The notes under the pieces are model-generated. The model had not been told where the DNA came from. It made no database searches and saw nothing but the letters and a program-made list of their open reading frames with translations. This document shows positions 53,218 to 62,543 of a stretch of DNA of 64,000 nt, one piece after another (the stretch's first letter is position 1; each line of letters starts with the position of its first letter). The translations under genes were made by a program, and so were the position numbers. Source of the stretch: Pseudoduganella sp. (GTDB lineage: Bacteria > Pseudomonadota > Gammaproteobacteria > Burkholderiales > Burkholderiaceae_D); the NCBI GenBank assembly GCA_021323265.1, contig JAJTCO010000020.1, positions 37,043 through 101,042 on the forward strand, given 5' to 3'.

Positions 53218-54807
53218 TTAGATTTCCTCGTACAGCGGTAACGTCAAGAACTCTTCGAATGCATCGGACGTGGACATCTTTTCGAAGATCTGCGCCGCGC
53301 GATCGTAGGCCGGGGTGGAACCATCCGGTGCAGCAGCCTTCACCTTCGGCAGTTCCTCGGGAATCATCGCGCGCACCATGTCGGCGGTGACCTTGCGGCC
53401 ATCTTCCAGCACGCCCTTGGCGGAGCGAATCCACTGCCACACTTGCGAGCGGGAGATTTCGGCGGTTGCGGCGTCTTCCATCAGGTTGTGGATCGGTACG
53501 CAGCCGTTGCCGTTCAACCAGCTACCCAGGTAGTGGATGCCGACGTTGATGTTGTAGCGCAGGCCAGCTTCGGTAATCGGTGCTTCCGGCTTGAAGTCCA
53601 GCAGTTCGGCTGCGGTCACTTCCACATCGGGGCGCTGCTTGGAAATCTGGTTCGGCGCATCGCCCAGCACTTTCTTGAATTCGCCCATGGCCAGTTCCAC
53701 CAGGCCCGGGTGCGCCACCCAACCGCCGTCGTAGCCGTCGGTCGCATCGCGCGCCTTGTCGTTGCGGACGCCGCCCATGGCGATCTCGTTCTTCTCCGGA
53801 TCGTTCTTGATCGGGATCAGGGCCGCCATGCCGCCGATGGCGGGGGCGTTGCGCTTGTGGCAGGTCTTCAGCAGCAGCAGCGCATAGGCGCGCATGAACG
53901 GCGCGGTCATGGTGACCTTGGCGCGGTCGGCCAGGCAGAAGTCCTTGTCCAGCTTGAACTTCTTGATGCAGCTGAAGATGTAGTCCCAGCGGCCGGCGTT
54001 CAGGCCCGAGCTGTGCTCGCGCAGTTCGTACAGGATTTCGTCCATCTCGAAGGCGGCCAGGATGGTCTCGATCAGCACGGTGGCCTTGATCGTGCCTTGC
54101 GGCAGGCCCAGTTCGTTCTGGGTCATCACGAAGATGTCATTCCACAGGCGCGCTTCCAGGTGCGATTCCATCTTCGGCAGGTAGAAGAACGGGCCGGCGC
54201 CGCGGGCGATCTGCTCCTTGGCGTTGTGGACCATGAACAGGGCGAAGTCGAAGATGCCGCCCGAGACGCGCTTGCCGTCGACGGTCACGTGCTTTTCATC
54301 GAGGTGCCAGCCGCGCGGGCGCACCACCAGGGTCGCGGTCTTTTCGTTCAGCTTGTACGACTTGCCGTTCTGCTCCAGCGAGATCGTCTTGCGCACGGCG
54401 TCCTGCATGTTGATCTGGCCGCTGATCTGGTTGTCCCAGTTCGGGGTGTTGGAGTCTTCGAAGTCGGTCATGTAGGAGTCGGCGCCGGAGTTCAGGGCAT
54501 TGATGACCATCTTGCGTTCGACCGGGCCGGTAATCTCCACGCGGCGACATTCCAGGGCCTTCGGAATGGGCGCGATCTTCCAGTCGCCGTTGCGGATGTG
54601 CGCAGTCTCGGCCAGGAAGTCGGGACGCTCGCCGGCGTCCAGGCGCTTGGCGCGCTCCACACGCTTGGCCAGCAGTTCCTGGCGGCGCGGTTCGAATTCG
54701 CGGCTGAGCTTGGCTACCAGGGCCAGCGCTTCCGGCGTCAGGACGCGCTCAAAACCAGGCTTGATCTCTCCGGTGATCTGCATACCTGCAGGCAAAGTAA
54801 TGCTCAT
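53218..54807 (-). CDS. aceB: Malate synthase A
   Basis: A 529-residue enzyme that condenses glyoxylate and acetyl-CoA to malate in the glyoxylate shunt. Recognised by its TIM-barrel segments (VVRPRGWHLDEKHVTVDGK; FFYLPKMESHLEARLW; GMAALIPIKNDPEKNE; NVGIHYLGSWLNGNGCVPIH). Length fits malate synthase A (about 533 aa). Divergent from a LysR gene; isocitrate lyase is not in the window. Confidence 0.95.
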   Translation of the reverse strand: MSITLPAGMQITGEIKPGFERVLTPEALALVAKLSREFEPRRQELLAKRVERAKRLDAGERPDFLAETAHIRNGDWKIAPIPKALECRRVEITGPVERKMVINALNSGADSYMTDFEDSNTPNWDNQISGQINMQDAVRKTISLEQNGKSYKLNEKTATLVVRPRGWHLDEKHVTVDGKRVSGGIFDFALFMVHNAKEQIARGAGPFFYLPKMESHLEARLWNDIFVMTQNELGLPQGTIKATVLIETILAAFEMDEILYELREHSSGLNAGRWDYIFSCIKKFKLDKDFCLADRAKVTMTAPFMRAYALLLLKTCHKRNAPAIGGMAALIPIKNDPEKNEIAMGGVRNDKARDATDGYDGGWVAHPGLVELAMGEFKKVLGDAPNQISKQRPDVEVTAAELLDFKPEAPITEAGLRYNINVGIHYLGSWLNGNGCVPIHNLMEDAATAEISRSQVWQWIRSAKGVLEDGRKVTADMVRAMIPEELPKVKAAAPDGSTPAYDRAAQIFEKMSTSDAFEEFLTLPLYEEI

Positions 54808-54922
54808 GGTCTTTCTCCGTTAGTGTTGTGATTCGATGTTTTCCAGTATATTGACTAAAAATATAGTGAAACAAGACTAAAACGCACTTCATCTATGCGT
54901 TTTTGTCACAGATCGGGATTCC

Positions 54923-55828
54923 ATGGGACAGTTCAGACAAATCTCCACCTTTGTAGAAGTGGTCAACCGCGGCAGCCTCTCGGCGGCAGCCCGCGCGGAA
55001 GGCATCGCGCCGGCCATGATCGGGCGCAGGCTCGACGCGCTGGAACAACGCCTGGGCGTCAAACTCCTTCAGCGTACCACGCGCAAGCTGGCGCTGACCG
55101 ATGAAGGCGCGGCATTTCTGGAAGACTGCCAGCGCATCCTGGCCGACCTGGAATCGGCCGAGGCGGCCGTGGCCGAGCGTAGCGCACGCGCCACCGGGCA
55201 TTTGCTCATTTCCGCACCGGCCGGGTTTGGCCGGCAGCATGTTGCGCCACTGATACCTTCGTTCGTGGCGGAGCACCGCGATGTGTCGGTGACATTGAAC
55301 CTGAACGACCGGGTGGTGGACTTGATTGGCGAAGGCATCGACGTGGCGATCCGTATTGCTTCGCTGTCGGACTCCAACCTGGTGAGCGTGAAGCTGGCCG
55401 ATAACCACCGCGTGGTCGTCGGCACGCCGGCATACCTGAAGCGGCACGGCGTGCCGAAGACGCTGGACGACCTGGCGCGCCACAACTGCATGACCATCAG
55501 TAGCGAAGGCAGCCAGCGCGGCTGGACCTTCCGCGATGGCGACAAGAACGTGACGCTCAAGATCTCGGGGAATATGAGCTGCAACGATGGCGCCGTGCTG
55601 CACGATTGGGTACTGAACGGCAAAGGGCTGGCGTGGCGCTCGATGTGGGAAGTGGGTGCCGATATCGAGGCGGGACGCTTGAAGCCCGTGCTGGACCAGT
55701 ATGCGGCGCCCGGCAACGACATTTATGCCGTGTTTGCCCAGCGCCGCCACCTGCCCCTGCGGATTCGCGCATTCGTCGACTTCCTGCGCCGCACGTATGC
55801 CCAGCCCGGCTATTTCCACCAGCGCTGA
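54923..55828 (+). CDS. LysR-family regulator divergent from aceB
   Basis: A 301-residue LysR protein (STFVEVVNRGSLSAAARAEG; IGRRLDALEQRLGVKLLQRT; effector domain with GFGRQHVAPLIPSFV). It is divergent from aceB across 115 bp, so it probably controls glyoxylate-shunt expression (inference). The gap is A/T-rich (54835-54890). Confidence 0.9.
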   Translation: MGQFRQISTFVEVVNRGSLSAAARAEGIAPAMIGRRLDALEQRLGVKLLQRTTRKLALTDEGAAFLEDCQRILADLESAEAAVAERSARATGHLLISAPAGFGRQHVAPLIPSFVAEHRDVSVTLNLNDRVVDLIGEGIDVAIRIASLSDSNLVSVKLADNHRVVVGTPAYLKRHGVPKTLDDLARHNCMTISSEGSQRGWTFRDGDKNVTLKISGNMSCNDGAVLHDWVLNGKGLAWRSMWEVGADIEAGRLKPVLDQYAAPGNDIYAVFAQRRHLPLRIRAFVDFLRRTYAQPGYFHQR

Positions 55829-55834
55829 GCTCGT

Positions 55835-55867
55835 GTCCACCAAAGCGCCTGACCCCAAGGTGGACAG
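55835..55867. repeat. Inverted repeat after the LysR gene
   Basis: TGTCCACC and GGTGGACA are separated by 17 bases containing CCTGACCCC. The sequence recalls a diverged form of the palindromic repeat at 53139-53163. Confidence 0.45.
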
Positions 55868-55885
55868 GGGCTCGGCAGTAGGGGC

Positions 55886-55917
55886 AAAAAAAAATCCTCG
55901 GATTCCGAGGATTTTTT
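55886..55917. terminator. Bidirectional intrinsic terminator
   Basis: Stem ATCCTCGG-ATT-CCGAGGAT (55894-55912) has nine A's on its left and six T's on its right, so it can stop both the LysR gene and the convergent cspA gene. Confidence 0.9.
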
Positions 55918-55938
55918 ATCGTTTTGATCCGGTCTCGA

Positions 55939-56142
55939 TTACAGAGGCTGGATGTTCGACGCCTGCTTGCCTTTTGGGCCGGAGGTCACGTCGAAAGATA
56001 CGCGTTGGTTCTCCTGCAGCGACTTGAAGCCGTTGCTCTGGATTGCCGAGAAGTGAGCAAACAGATCTTCGCCGCCTTCGTCAGGGGTAATGAAGCCAAA
56101 ACCCTTCGCGTCGTTGAACCATTTTACGATACCAGTTGCCAT
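55939..56142 (-). CDS. cspA: Cold-shock-domain protein (CspA family)
   Basis: A 67-residue RNA chaperone ([40 protein letters not shown]) with both RNA-binding motifs KGFGFI and DLFAHF. A long 5' untranslated region is usual for this family and about 200 bp of empty sequence lie upstream, ending in an FNR box. Symbol used for the family; several csp copies may exist. Confidence 0.95.
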   Translation of the reverse strand: MATGIVKWFNDAKGFGFITPDEGGEDLFAHFSAIQSNGFKSLQENQRVSFDVTSGPKGKQASNIQPL

Positions 56143-56330
56143 TACAATTCCTATTACAGTTAAATGAGCTTGCGCCCGTGATACCGTTCGAACCCAGTGA
56201 CCTGAATCTAAACGATCCCGCATTATACCGAAATACCTGTTAAAAGCACGTCCTAAAGAAAATTAATTCATCGCATTCAACAGGATCCGCACATGTGTAT
56301 GTAACTATAGACAAGATTTATCAATCTTGT

Positions 56331-56344
56331 TTGATAAATATCAA
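56331..56344. promoter_or_regulatory. Perfect FNR box between Hpt and cspA
   Basis: TTGATAAATATCAA matches TTGAT-N4-ATCAA exactly. It overlaps the last bases of the Hpt gene and is 190 bp upstream of cspA, where a start near 56296 would put it at -41.5. It is also part of an A/T-rich inverted repeat (ATTTATCAA ... TTTGATAAAT), so it could be a weak hairpin instead. Confidence 0.4.
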
Positions 56345-56697
56345 TCGTGCGCCGCAATTTTTCCATCGCGAAAATCCGTGTCGGCCCATTGCAACAACGC
56401 TTGCACGGCAGCCTCAATTTTCTCCCAGTTTCCGCCCCCTTCCATCACGGCGCGCACCATCTGCTCGATGCGGCGCGCTTCGTTGCCGAGCCCGTGCAGG
56501 CCGAAGGAACCGGCCGAGCCGGCGACGCTGTGCAGGGCGTGGTGGAGTTGTTCGATGTGGGGCGGGCTGCGGCCGTTGCCCTGGCAGAGCGCCAGGCCGT
56601 CGCGGATGGCCGCCATGCGTTCGGGAACGCTGGCGGCGTATTTGTCGCGCAGGGCTTGCAGCCGGTCGGGATAGTTGGGATCGACCGGCGCTGCCAT
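56341..56697 (-). CDS. Histidine phosphotransfer (Hpt) protein
   Basis: A 118-residue four-helix Hpt protein. The phosphoacceptor motif is HALHSVAGSAGSFG, fitting HxLKGxxxxxG, followed by LGNEARRIEQMV. It would carry phosphate in a multistep relay. It is 3 bp after upp on the same strand. No hybrid kinase is adjacent; the operon at 19.4-23.1 kb has separate receivers but no Hpt, so a link is possible (inference). Confidence 0.85.
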   Translation of the reverse strand: MAAPVDPNYPDRLQALRDKYAASVPERMAAIRDGLALCQGNGRSPPHIEQLHHALHSVAGSAGSFGLHGLGNEARRIEQMVRAVMEGGGNWEKIEAAVQALLQWADTDFRDGKIAAHD

Positions 56698-56700
56698 GGC

Positions 56701-57351
56701 TTACTTGGTGCCGAAGATGCGGTCGCCCGCGTCGCCCAGGCCCGGGATGATGTAGGCGTGCTCGTTCAGGTGCGAGTCCAGCGAGGCGCAGAAGATCTTC
56801 ACGTTCGGGTGCGACTTCTGGAACACTTCGATGCCTTCCGGGGCCGCTACCAAGGCCAGGAAGATGATCTGGTCGTCGGTGACGCCGCGCTTTTTCAGCA
56901 CGTCGACGGCGTGCACGGCGGAATTGCCGGTGGCGACCATCGGGTCGCACAGGATGAAGGTGCGGTCGGCCAGGTCGGGCAGGCGCACCAGGTATTCCAC
57001 CGGCTGGTGGGTTTCCGGGTCGCGGAAGACGCCAATATGGCCCACGCGGGCCGATGGCACCAGGTTCAGCAGGCCGTCGCTCATGCCCACGCCCGCGCGC
57101 AGGATCGGCACCACGGCCAGCTTGCGGCCGGCGATGACCGGGGCCTGGATCGTTTGCAGCGGGGTCTCGATCTCGCGCGTGGTCAGCGGCAGGTCACGGG
57201 TGATTTCGTAACCCATCAGCAGGGTGATTTCTTTCAGCAGTTCGCGGAACGTGCGCGTGGACGTGGCCTTGTCGCGCATGTGGCTCAGCTTGTGCTGGAT
57301 CAGCGGGTGGTCGGTGATGAACAGGTTCGGAAAGCGCGGATCTTGTTTCAT
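56701..57351 (-). CDS. upp: Uracil phosphoribosyltransferase
   Basis: A 216-residue salvage enzyme making UMP from uracil and PRPP. The PRPP loop is [20 protein letters not shown] and the C-terminus has [15 protein letters not shown], the uracil site. Length fits UPRT (about 208 aa). Confidence 0.95.
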   Translation of the reverse strand: MKQDPRFPNLFITDHPLIQHKLSHMRDKATSTRTFRELLKEITLLMGYEITRDLPLTTREIETPLQTIQAPVIAGRKLAVVPILRAGVGMSDGLLNLVPSARVGHIGVFRDPETHQPVEYLVRLPDLADRTFILCDPMVATGNSAVHAVDVLKKRGVTDDQIIFLALVAAPEGIEVFQKSHPNVKIFCASLDSHLNEHAYIIPGLGDAGDRIFGTK

Positions 57352-57390
57352 ATATTTGAAAGTTTATGAGTTGCCGGCATTATCCCAGCC

Positions 57391-59073
57391 TCAGGCGTTT
57401 TCCACCAGCGCCCGCTGTAGAATGGCTTCACAGTTAGTGCCCGCCGGCAACCTCCCATAGGCCCCGCCCGGTGCGCTGGCCAGGCGGCTGGCGACGAAGG
57501 CGCTGCTGACGAACGCCGGGGCGTAACGCAGCAGCAGGCCGGCCTGGATCGCCAGCACCATGCGTTCGGCCAGCTGCCGTGCGCCGAATTCGTCGTCGCG
57601 TGCGCGCGGCAGATCGGCCAGCAGCTCGCTGGTGAAGCGCACGTAGTCGGGATCGGCATGGCTGCCCTCGCCCAGTTCGGCCGCCAACACTTCCTGCGCC
57701 TGGCTCGATTTGCTCAGCGCGCGCAACAGGTCGAGGCACATCACGTTGCCCGAACCTTCCCAGATCGAGTTGACCGGCAATTCGCGGTACAGCCTGGCCA
57801 GTGAGCTCTCTTCCACGTAGCCGCTGCCGCCCAGCACTTCCATCGCTTCGGCGCCGAAACCAGGGCCGCGCTTGCAGATCCAGTATTTGCCGGCGGGCGT
57901 CAGCAGGCGCGCCAGCAGGGCTTCGGCGGGGTTGTCCATGTGGTCGAAGCAGCGCGCAAGGCGCATCGCGAACACGGTGGCGGCTTCCGATTCCAGCGCC
58001 AGGTCGGCCAGCACGTTCTGCATCAGGGGCTGTTCGGCCAGGGGTTTGCCGAAGGCGCTGCGGCGCCGCGCGTGGTGCAGTACCTGCGTCAGCGCGGCGC
58101 GCATGATGCCGGCCGTGCCCAGCACGCAATCGAGGCGCGTGTGGTTGCCCATTTCGAGGATGGTGGGCACGCCGCGGCCGGGCGCCCCAAGCAGCCAGCC
58201 GTAGGCGCCGGTGAACTCCACTTCGGACGAGGCGTTGGATTTGTTGCCGAGCTTTTGCTTCAGGCGCTGCACGCGCACCTGGTTGCGCGCGCCGTCGGGC
58301 AGGAAGCGCGGCACGAGGAAGCAGGTCAGGCCCTGCTCTTCGATCTGCGCCAGCACCAGGTGGGCGTCGCATTGGGGGGCGGAGAAGAACCATTTGTGCC
58401 CCGTCAGGCGGTACACCGGTTCGCTGTCGGCGCCGAACAGTTCGCGCACTTCGTCGGCGGGCACGGGTTCGGCGCGCGTGGTGTTGGCGCGCAGGTCGGA
58501 GCCGCCCTGCTTTTCCGTCATGCCCATGCCGATCAGGGCGCCGCGCTTCTGCTCGATCGGCAGCGGGCTGGGGTCGTACACGCGCGAGAGGATCTTCGGC
58601 AGCCAGCGGGCGGCCAGGCCTGGGCTTTGGCGCAGCGCGGGGACGCTGGCGTAGGTCATCGTCACCGGGCATTGCGAGCCATTTTCCAGCTGTCCGAACA
58701 GGATGTAGCGGGCGGCCCGCGCCACCTGGGCGCCGTGGTGGGGATGCTTGCCTTCCCATGGCGAGGCATGGGCGCCGGCGGCAATCAGCATTTCCATCAG
58801 CTGGTGCCAGGCGGGGTGGAATTCGACTTCGTCGATGCGGCGTCCGCTGCGGTCGAAATTGTTCAGGACCGGCGGGTGCTCGTTGGCCTGCCGCGCCAGG
58901 GCCTGCATGGCCGAGGTGCCCAGTTCCGCCCCCAGTTCCATCAGCGATGCGGTGGCGAATGCGCCACCTTCCCGCTCCAGCGCTTCGCGCAGGGCGGTGT
59001 CGCAGGTGAACAGGTTCACGTTTTCAAACGGGCCCACCTGGTTGAAAACCTCGTGCGTGTCGAAACGGTTCAT
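57391..59073 (-). CDS. aidB: AidB-type acyl-CoA dehydrogenase-fold protein
   Basis: A 560-residue protein very close in layout to E. coli AidB (541 aa): HEVFNQVGPFENVNLF, LIGMGMTEKQGGSDLRANTT, GHKWFFSAPQCDAHLVLAQI, EVLGGSGYVEESSLARLYRE, NSIWEGSGNVMCLDLLRA. AidB is an FAD protein linked to the alkylation (Ada) response and binds DNA. ada is not in the window. Divergent from a GGDEF-EAL gene. Confidence 0.92.
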   Translation of the reverse strand: MNRFDTHEVFNQVGPFENVNLFTCDTALREALEREGGAFATASLMELGAELGTSAMQALARQANEHPPVLNNFDRSGRRIDEVEFHPAWHQLMEMLIAAGAHASPWEGKHPHHGAQVARAARYILFGQLENGSQCPVTMTYASVPALRQSPGLAARWLPKILSRVYDPSPLPIEQKRGALIGMGMTEKQGGSDLRANTTRAEPVPADEVRELFGADSEPVYRLTGHKWFFSAPQCDAHLVLAQIEEQGLTCFLVPRFLPDGARNQVRVQRLKQKLGNKSNASSEVEFTGAYGWLLGAPGRGVPTILEMGNHTRLDCVLGTAGIMRAALTQVLHHARRRSAFGKPLAEQPLMQNVLADLALESEAATVFAMRLARCFDHMDNPAEALLARLLTPAGKYWICKRGPGFGAEAMEVLGGSGYVEESSLARLYRELPVNSIWEGSGNVMCLDLLRALSKSSQAQEVLAAELGEGSHADPDYVRFTSELLADLPRARDDEFGARQLAERMVLAIQAGLLLRYAPAFVSSAFVASRLASAPGGAYGRLPAGTNCEAILQRALVENA

Positions 59074-59245
59074 TTCGCTCTCCTCGGCTTCCTCTGTAAC
59101 GCGAGGCTAGCGCAAACTTACCGCAGTAGCAAGGTGCATCAAAAAGGAAATAGTGCTTAATAAAGCATCAAACTTCTTCTGTTTCCATACAAAACTGTTC
59201 CGTGGCAACATTTTTCTTAAAAACATGCACTAATCTTGTCGTTTT

Positions 59246-59260
59246 TCATGTGAAACATGA
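59246..59260. promoter_or_regulatory. Palindrome in the aidB / GGDEF-EAL divergent gap
   Basis: TCATGTGAAACATGA is a perfect 6-bp inverted repeat with a 3-bp centre, in the 246-bp A/T-rich gap. It is 60 bp before the GGDEF-EAL start and 173 bp before aidB. The binding protein is unknown. Confidence 0.35.
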
Positions 59261-59319
59261 GCTTTAAGTGATACATTTCACTCTGGTTACGACCTGTAGA
59301 GAAAGAATCGAGCGCAACA

Positions 59320-61068
59320 ATGCTTTCCAGCTCCCCGACTGTGCCCTTAACGACATCACATAATGAGGCCAACACCCTGCTCGAGGAGGCGGGCGATGTC
59401 GTGTTCAGGCTGAACCTGATGGGGCATATCCTGTTTGCCAGCCAGCGCAGCATCAACCTGCTGGGCAATGGCAAGGACCTGGTAGACCTACCCTTCCTCG
59501 CGCTTGTTTCCGATCTCGATCACGCTGCACTGAAGTCCGCCCTCTCCGAATCCATCCAGGCGCGCGGCGCCAACCGCGCCGAAGTGCGCCTCAAAACCCC
59601 CGAACAGGAAGTCTGGTTCGAACTACGCGTCAGCAGCTACGTCACCGGCGCCAAGGCCTACGAACTGCTGGTGGTCGGGCGCGACATGACGGCGCAGCAT
59701 GCAACTGAAGAACGCCTGCGCCACATGGCGACCCACGACGGCTTGACCGAAATGCCGAACCGCTTGCTGCTGTCGGACCGCCTGCGCATGACCATCGCCC
59801 AGGCACGCCGTTCCGGCCAGGGCTTTTCGGTGGCGACCATCGGCCTGGACAGCTTCAAGAAGGTCAACGATGGCCTGGGCCATCCGGTCGGCGACGCCGT
59901 GCTGAAAATGGCGGCGGCGCGCCTGCGCAAGACCTTGCGCGACAGCGATACCCTGGCCCGCGTGGGCGGCGACGAGTTTGTCGCCATCCTGCCTGGCACC
60001 TACAACGAGGCGCAGATCAAGCTGGTCACCGGCCGCCTGCTGGCGACCCTGCAGGCGCCGTTCGAGGTGGAACAGCACACGATCTACGTCAGCGCTTCGC
60101 TTGGCATCTCGGTCTATCCCGAGCACGCCGAAGACGAGGTGCGCCTGGTGGCGCTGGCCGATGCGGCCATGTCGCGCGCCAAGGATACGGGCAAGGCGCG
60201 CTGCGTCGTCTACAGCCAGCGCCAGAGCGGTCCGCCGGAGCACGATATTTCGCTGGAAGCGGCCATGTTCCAGGCCGTGCGCGAAGGCGAGTTCCTGCTG
60301 TACTACCAGCCGATCGTCAATTCGGGCTCGCGCGAGATCGAGGGCTTCGAAACCCTGATGCGCTGGAAGCACCCTACCCTTGGCATGGTGCCGCCTGGGC
60401 GCTTCATCCCGATTGCAGAAACCAACGGCCTGATCAACCTGCTCGGCGCCTGGGCGCTGAAGTCGGCCTGCGTGCAGCTGAAGCAGTTCCAGGAGGTGGC
60501 CAAACGGCCCCTTTACATATCTGTTAATATCAGCCCGCGGCAATTCCGCAACGACAAATTCCTCGATGTACTTGACGATGCGCTGGCCTATTCCGGCCTG
60601 CCTGGTGAACAATTGGTGTTAGAAATTACTGAAGGTACGTTGATGATCGATCCGGTGCATGCCGAAACGATCCTGACCAAGATGGCCGAGCGCTGCGCCC
60701 GCATTGCGATCGACGACTTCGGCACCGGCTATTCCTCCCTGTCCTACCTGAAGCGTTTCCCAATTTCGGTACTGAAGATCGACCGCACCTTCATCCGCGA
60801 CCTGCCAGGTTCGGAGAAGGATGGCGCAATCTGCAATGCCGTGCTGGACCTGGCGAAGCACCTTTCCCTGTCCGTCGTGGCCGAAGGCGTGGAAACCGAA
60901 GAGCAACTGGCGTATGTCGAGCAGCGCGGCTGCCAGTACGTGCAAGGCTTCCTGACCGGCCGTCCAATGGCGGCCCACACCGCGATGGCGGCGCTGAAAG
61001 AGCGCACCTACGCTTCGCTGATGCCGGAGCACCAGGCTACGGAAGACATGCGGCAGGTGATCCAATGA
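59320..61068 (+). CDS. PAS-GGDEF-EAL c-di-GMP protein
   Basis: A 582-residue soluble protein: PAS (EEAGDVVFRLNLMGHILFAS), GGDEF with GGDEF signature and an RxxD inhibitory site (RDSD) in front, and EAL with ETL in place of EAL (GFETLMRW), N (ISVNISPRQF), E (LEITEG), DDFGTGYSSL, K (LKIDRTFI), AEGVETEEQ and QG. Both domains look able to act; the balance is not known. The stop overlaps the HDOD gene as ATGA. Confidence 0.92.
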   Translation: MLSSSPTVPLTTSHNEANTLLEEAGDVVFRLNLMGHILFASQRSINLLGNGKDLVDLPFLALVSDLDHAALKSALSESIQARGANRAEVRLKTPEQEVWFELRVSSYVTGAKAYELLVVGRDMTAQHATEERLRHMATHDGLTEMPNRLLLSDRLRMTIAQARRSGQGFSVATIGLDSFKKVNDGLGHPVGDAVLKMAAARLRKTLRDSDTLARVGGDEFVAILPGTYNEAQIKLVTGRLLATLQAPFEVEQHTIYVSASLGISVYPEHAEDEVRLVALADAAMSRAKDTGKARCVVYSQRQSGPPEHDISLEAAMFQAVREGEFLLYYQPIVNSGSREIEGFETLMRWKHPTLGMVPPGRFIPIAETNGLINLLGAWALKSACVQLKQFQEVAKRPLYISVNISPRQFRNDKFLDVLDDALAYSGLPGEQLVLEITEGTLMIDPVHAETILTKMAERCARIAIDDFGTGYSSLSYLKRFPISVLKIDRTFIRDLPGSEKDGAICNAVLDLAKHLSLSVVAEGVETEEQLAYVEQRGCQYVQGFLTGRPMAAHTAMAALKERTYASLMPEHQATEDMRQVIQ

Positions 61069-62543
61069 GCGCCCTGGGCAAGCAGACCCTGAACACCCTG
61101 TGGGAGCGCACGCGCCTGCAGGGCGACATGCCGGGCTTCGCCAAGGCCATTACCTCCATCCTGGGCGCCATGCGCGGCGAGGACGAGAACGAATTCGACA
61201 TGGCGCGCACCGTGCTGTCGGACCCTGTCCTGACGCAGAAAGTGCTGCGCCTTGCCAACAGCGGCATGTATTCCGCGTTCGGCCAGCACGTCAACACCGT
61301 CAGCAAGGCCGTGCTGGTGCTGGGCACCGAGGCGATCGGCCACCTGGCCCTGGGCCTGAAGCTGATCGAAGAACTGTCCGTGGTGTCGCCCGATTCGGGC
61401 ATGGCCCACATCGAGATGGAAAAGGCTGTCCTGGCCGGCATCGTCGCACGCGAAGTGTCGGCTTCGGCGGAAAGCCGTCAGGGCGAGGAAGCCGTGGTCT
61501 GCTCGATGCTGCATACCCTCGGCCGCATGATGGTCACCTTCTACATGCCCGAGCGCTGGACCGAGCTGCAGCAGGCGACCGGCGCCGGCAAGGAAGACGC
61601 GGCGGCAGTGGAAATGCTGGGCCTGAGCCTGCAGGACATCGGGCGCGCCGCGGCGCAGCACTGGGGCCTGCCGGGCAACCTGATCCAGGGCATGCGCACT
61701 GTGGAGCCGCCGGCCGACGACCAGCCTGCCGAGCCGCTCAGCCAGGAAGATTGGGTGGCCGGCGTGTCGACCATGTCGTGCATCTGCGCCGGCGCGCTGT
61801 GGCACGACAATGAGGAAGGCGCCGAGGAAGTGCGCCGCATCACCGCGCGCTACTCCGGCATGATCGGCGTCAGCCCCGACAAGCTGGCGCAAGCCATCGA
61901 GCAGGCCAAGGTGGCTGCCGCCAGCGACCTGTCGATCGCGCCGCTGTCCAAGCCGGCCGAACGCCGCGCCAAGGCGCTGGCACAAACCCGCCAGCGCGCC
62001 GCCGGCAACAACATCCTGTTGAGCGGCCTGGCCGACATGCGCGATTCGCTCGATACCGCGAGCCCGGGCCAGATGGTCTCGATCGCGCTGGAAACGGTCT
62101 ACAAGGGCCTGCAATTCACGCGCGCGGTGGCTTTCGTACGCAACCGGCGCGAGTCGCGCTATGCGGGCCGCATGTGCCTGGGCGAAGGCGTGCGCGAGCA
62201 CCTGCCGGCCATGGTATTTGCCGATACCTACGAACCGAACGTGTTCCACGCCGCCCTGAGCAGCGACCGCGTGATCTTCATCGAGAATGCGGCCGATCCG
62301 AAGTTCGCGGCCAAGCTGCCGGCCTGGTGGCGCGACACGCTGAGCGATGCGCGCAGCTTCGTCATCCTGCCGCTGTGCTCCAACGGCCAACCGACCGGCT
62401 TCCTGTATGGCGACTGGGACGATTCCTTCCCGGCCATTCACCTGAGCCCGACCGAGTTCTCGCTCTTGAACGATATCCGTTCACTGGTGATGAAGGCGGC
62501 CGAGCGCCGCCACCAGATCGATACGGTCAACCGCGCTGCCTGA
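61065..62543 (+). CDS. HDOD-domain protein with GAF-like C-terminus
   Basis: A 492-residue soluble protein. The N-terminal HDOD domain (VLSDPVLTQKVLRLANSGMY; VSKAVLVLGTEAIGHLALGL) lacks the HD metal residues, as usual for HDOD. The last 170 residues look like a GAF domain (SIALETVYKGLQFTRAVAFV; RSFVILPLCSNGQPTGFLYG). Coupled to the c-di-GMP gene by ATGA, so it probably acts in the same signal pathway. Confidence 0.9.
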   Translation: MSALGKQTLNTLWERTRLQGDMPGFAKAITSILGAMRGEDENEFDMARTVLSDPVLTQKVLRLANSGMYSAFGQHVNTVSKAVLVLGTEAIGHLALGLKLIEELSVVSPDSGMAHIEMEKAVLAGIVAREVSASAESRQGEEAVVCSMLHTLGRMMVTFYMPERWTELQQATGAGKEDAAAVEMLGLSLQDIGRAAAQHWGLPGNLIQGMRTVEPPADDQPAEPLSQEDWVAGVSTMSCICAGALWHDNEEGAEEVRRITARYSGMIGVSPDKLAQAIEQAKVAAASDLSIAPLSKPAERRAKALAQTRQRAAGNNILLSGLADMRDSLDTASPGQMVSIALETVYKGLQFTRAVAFVRNRRESRYAGRMCLGEGVREHLPAMVFADTYEPNVFHAALSSDRVIFIENAADPKFAAKLPAWWRDTLSDARSFVILPLCSNGQPTGFLYGDWDDSFPAIHLSPTEFSLLNDIRSLVMKAAERRHQIDTVNRAA

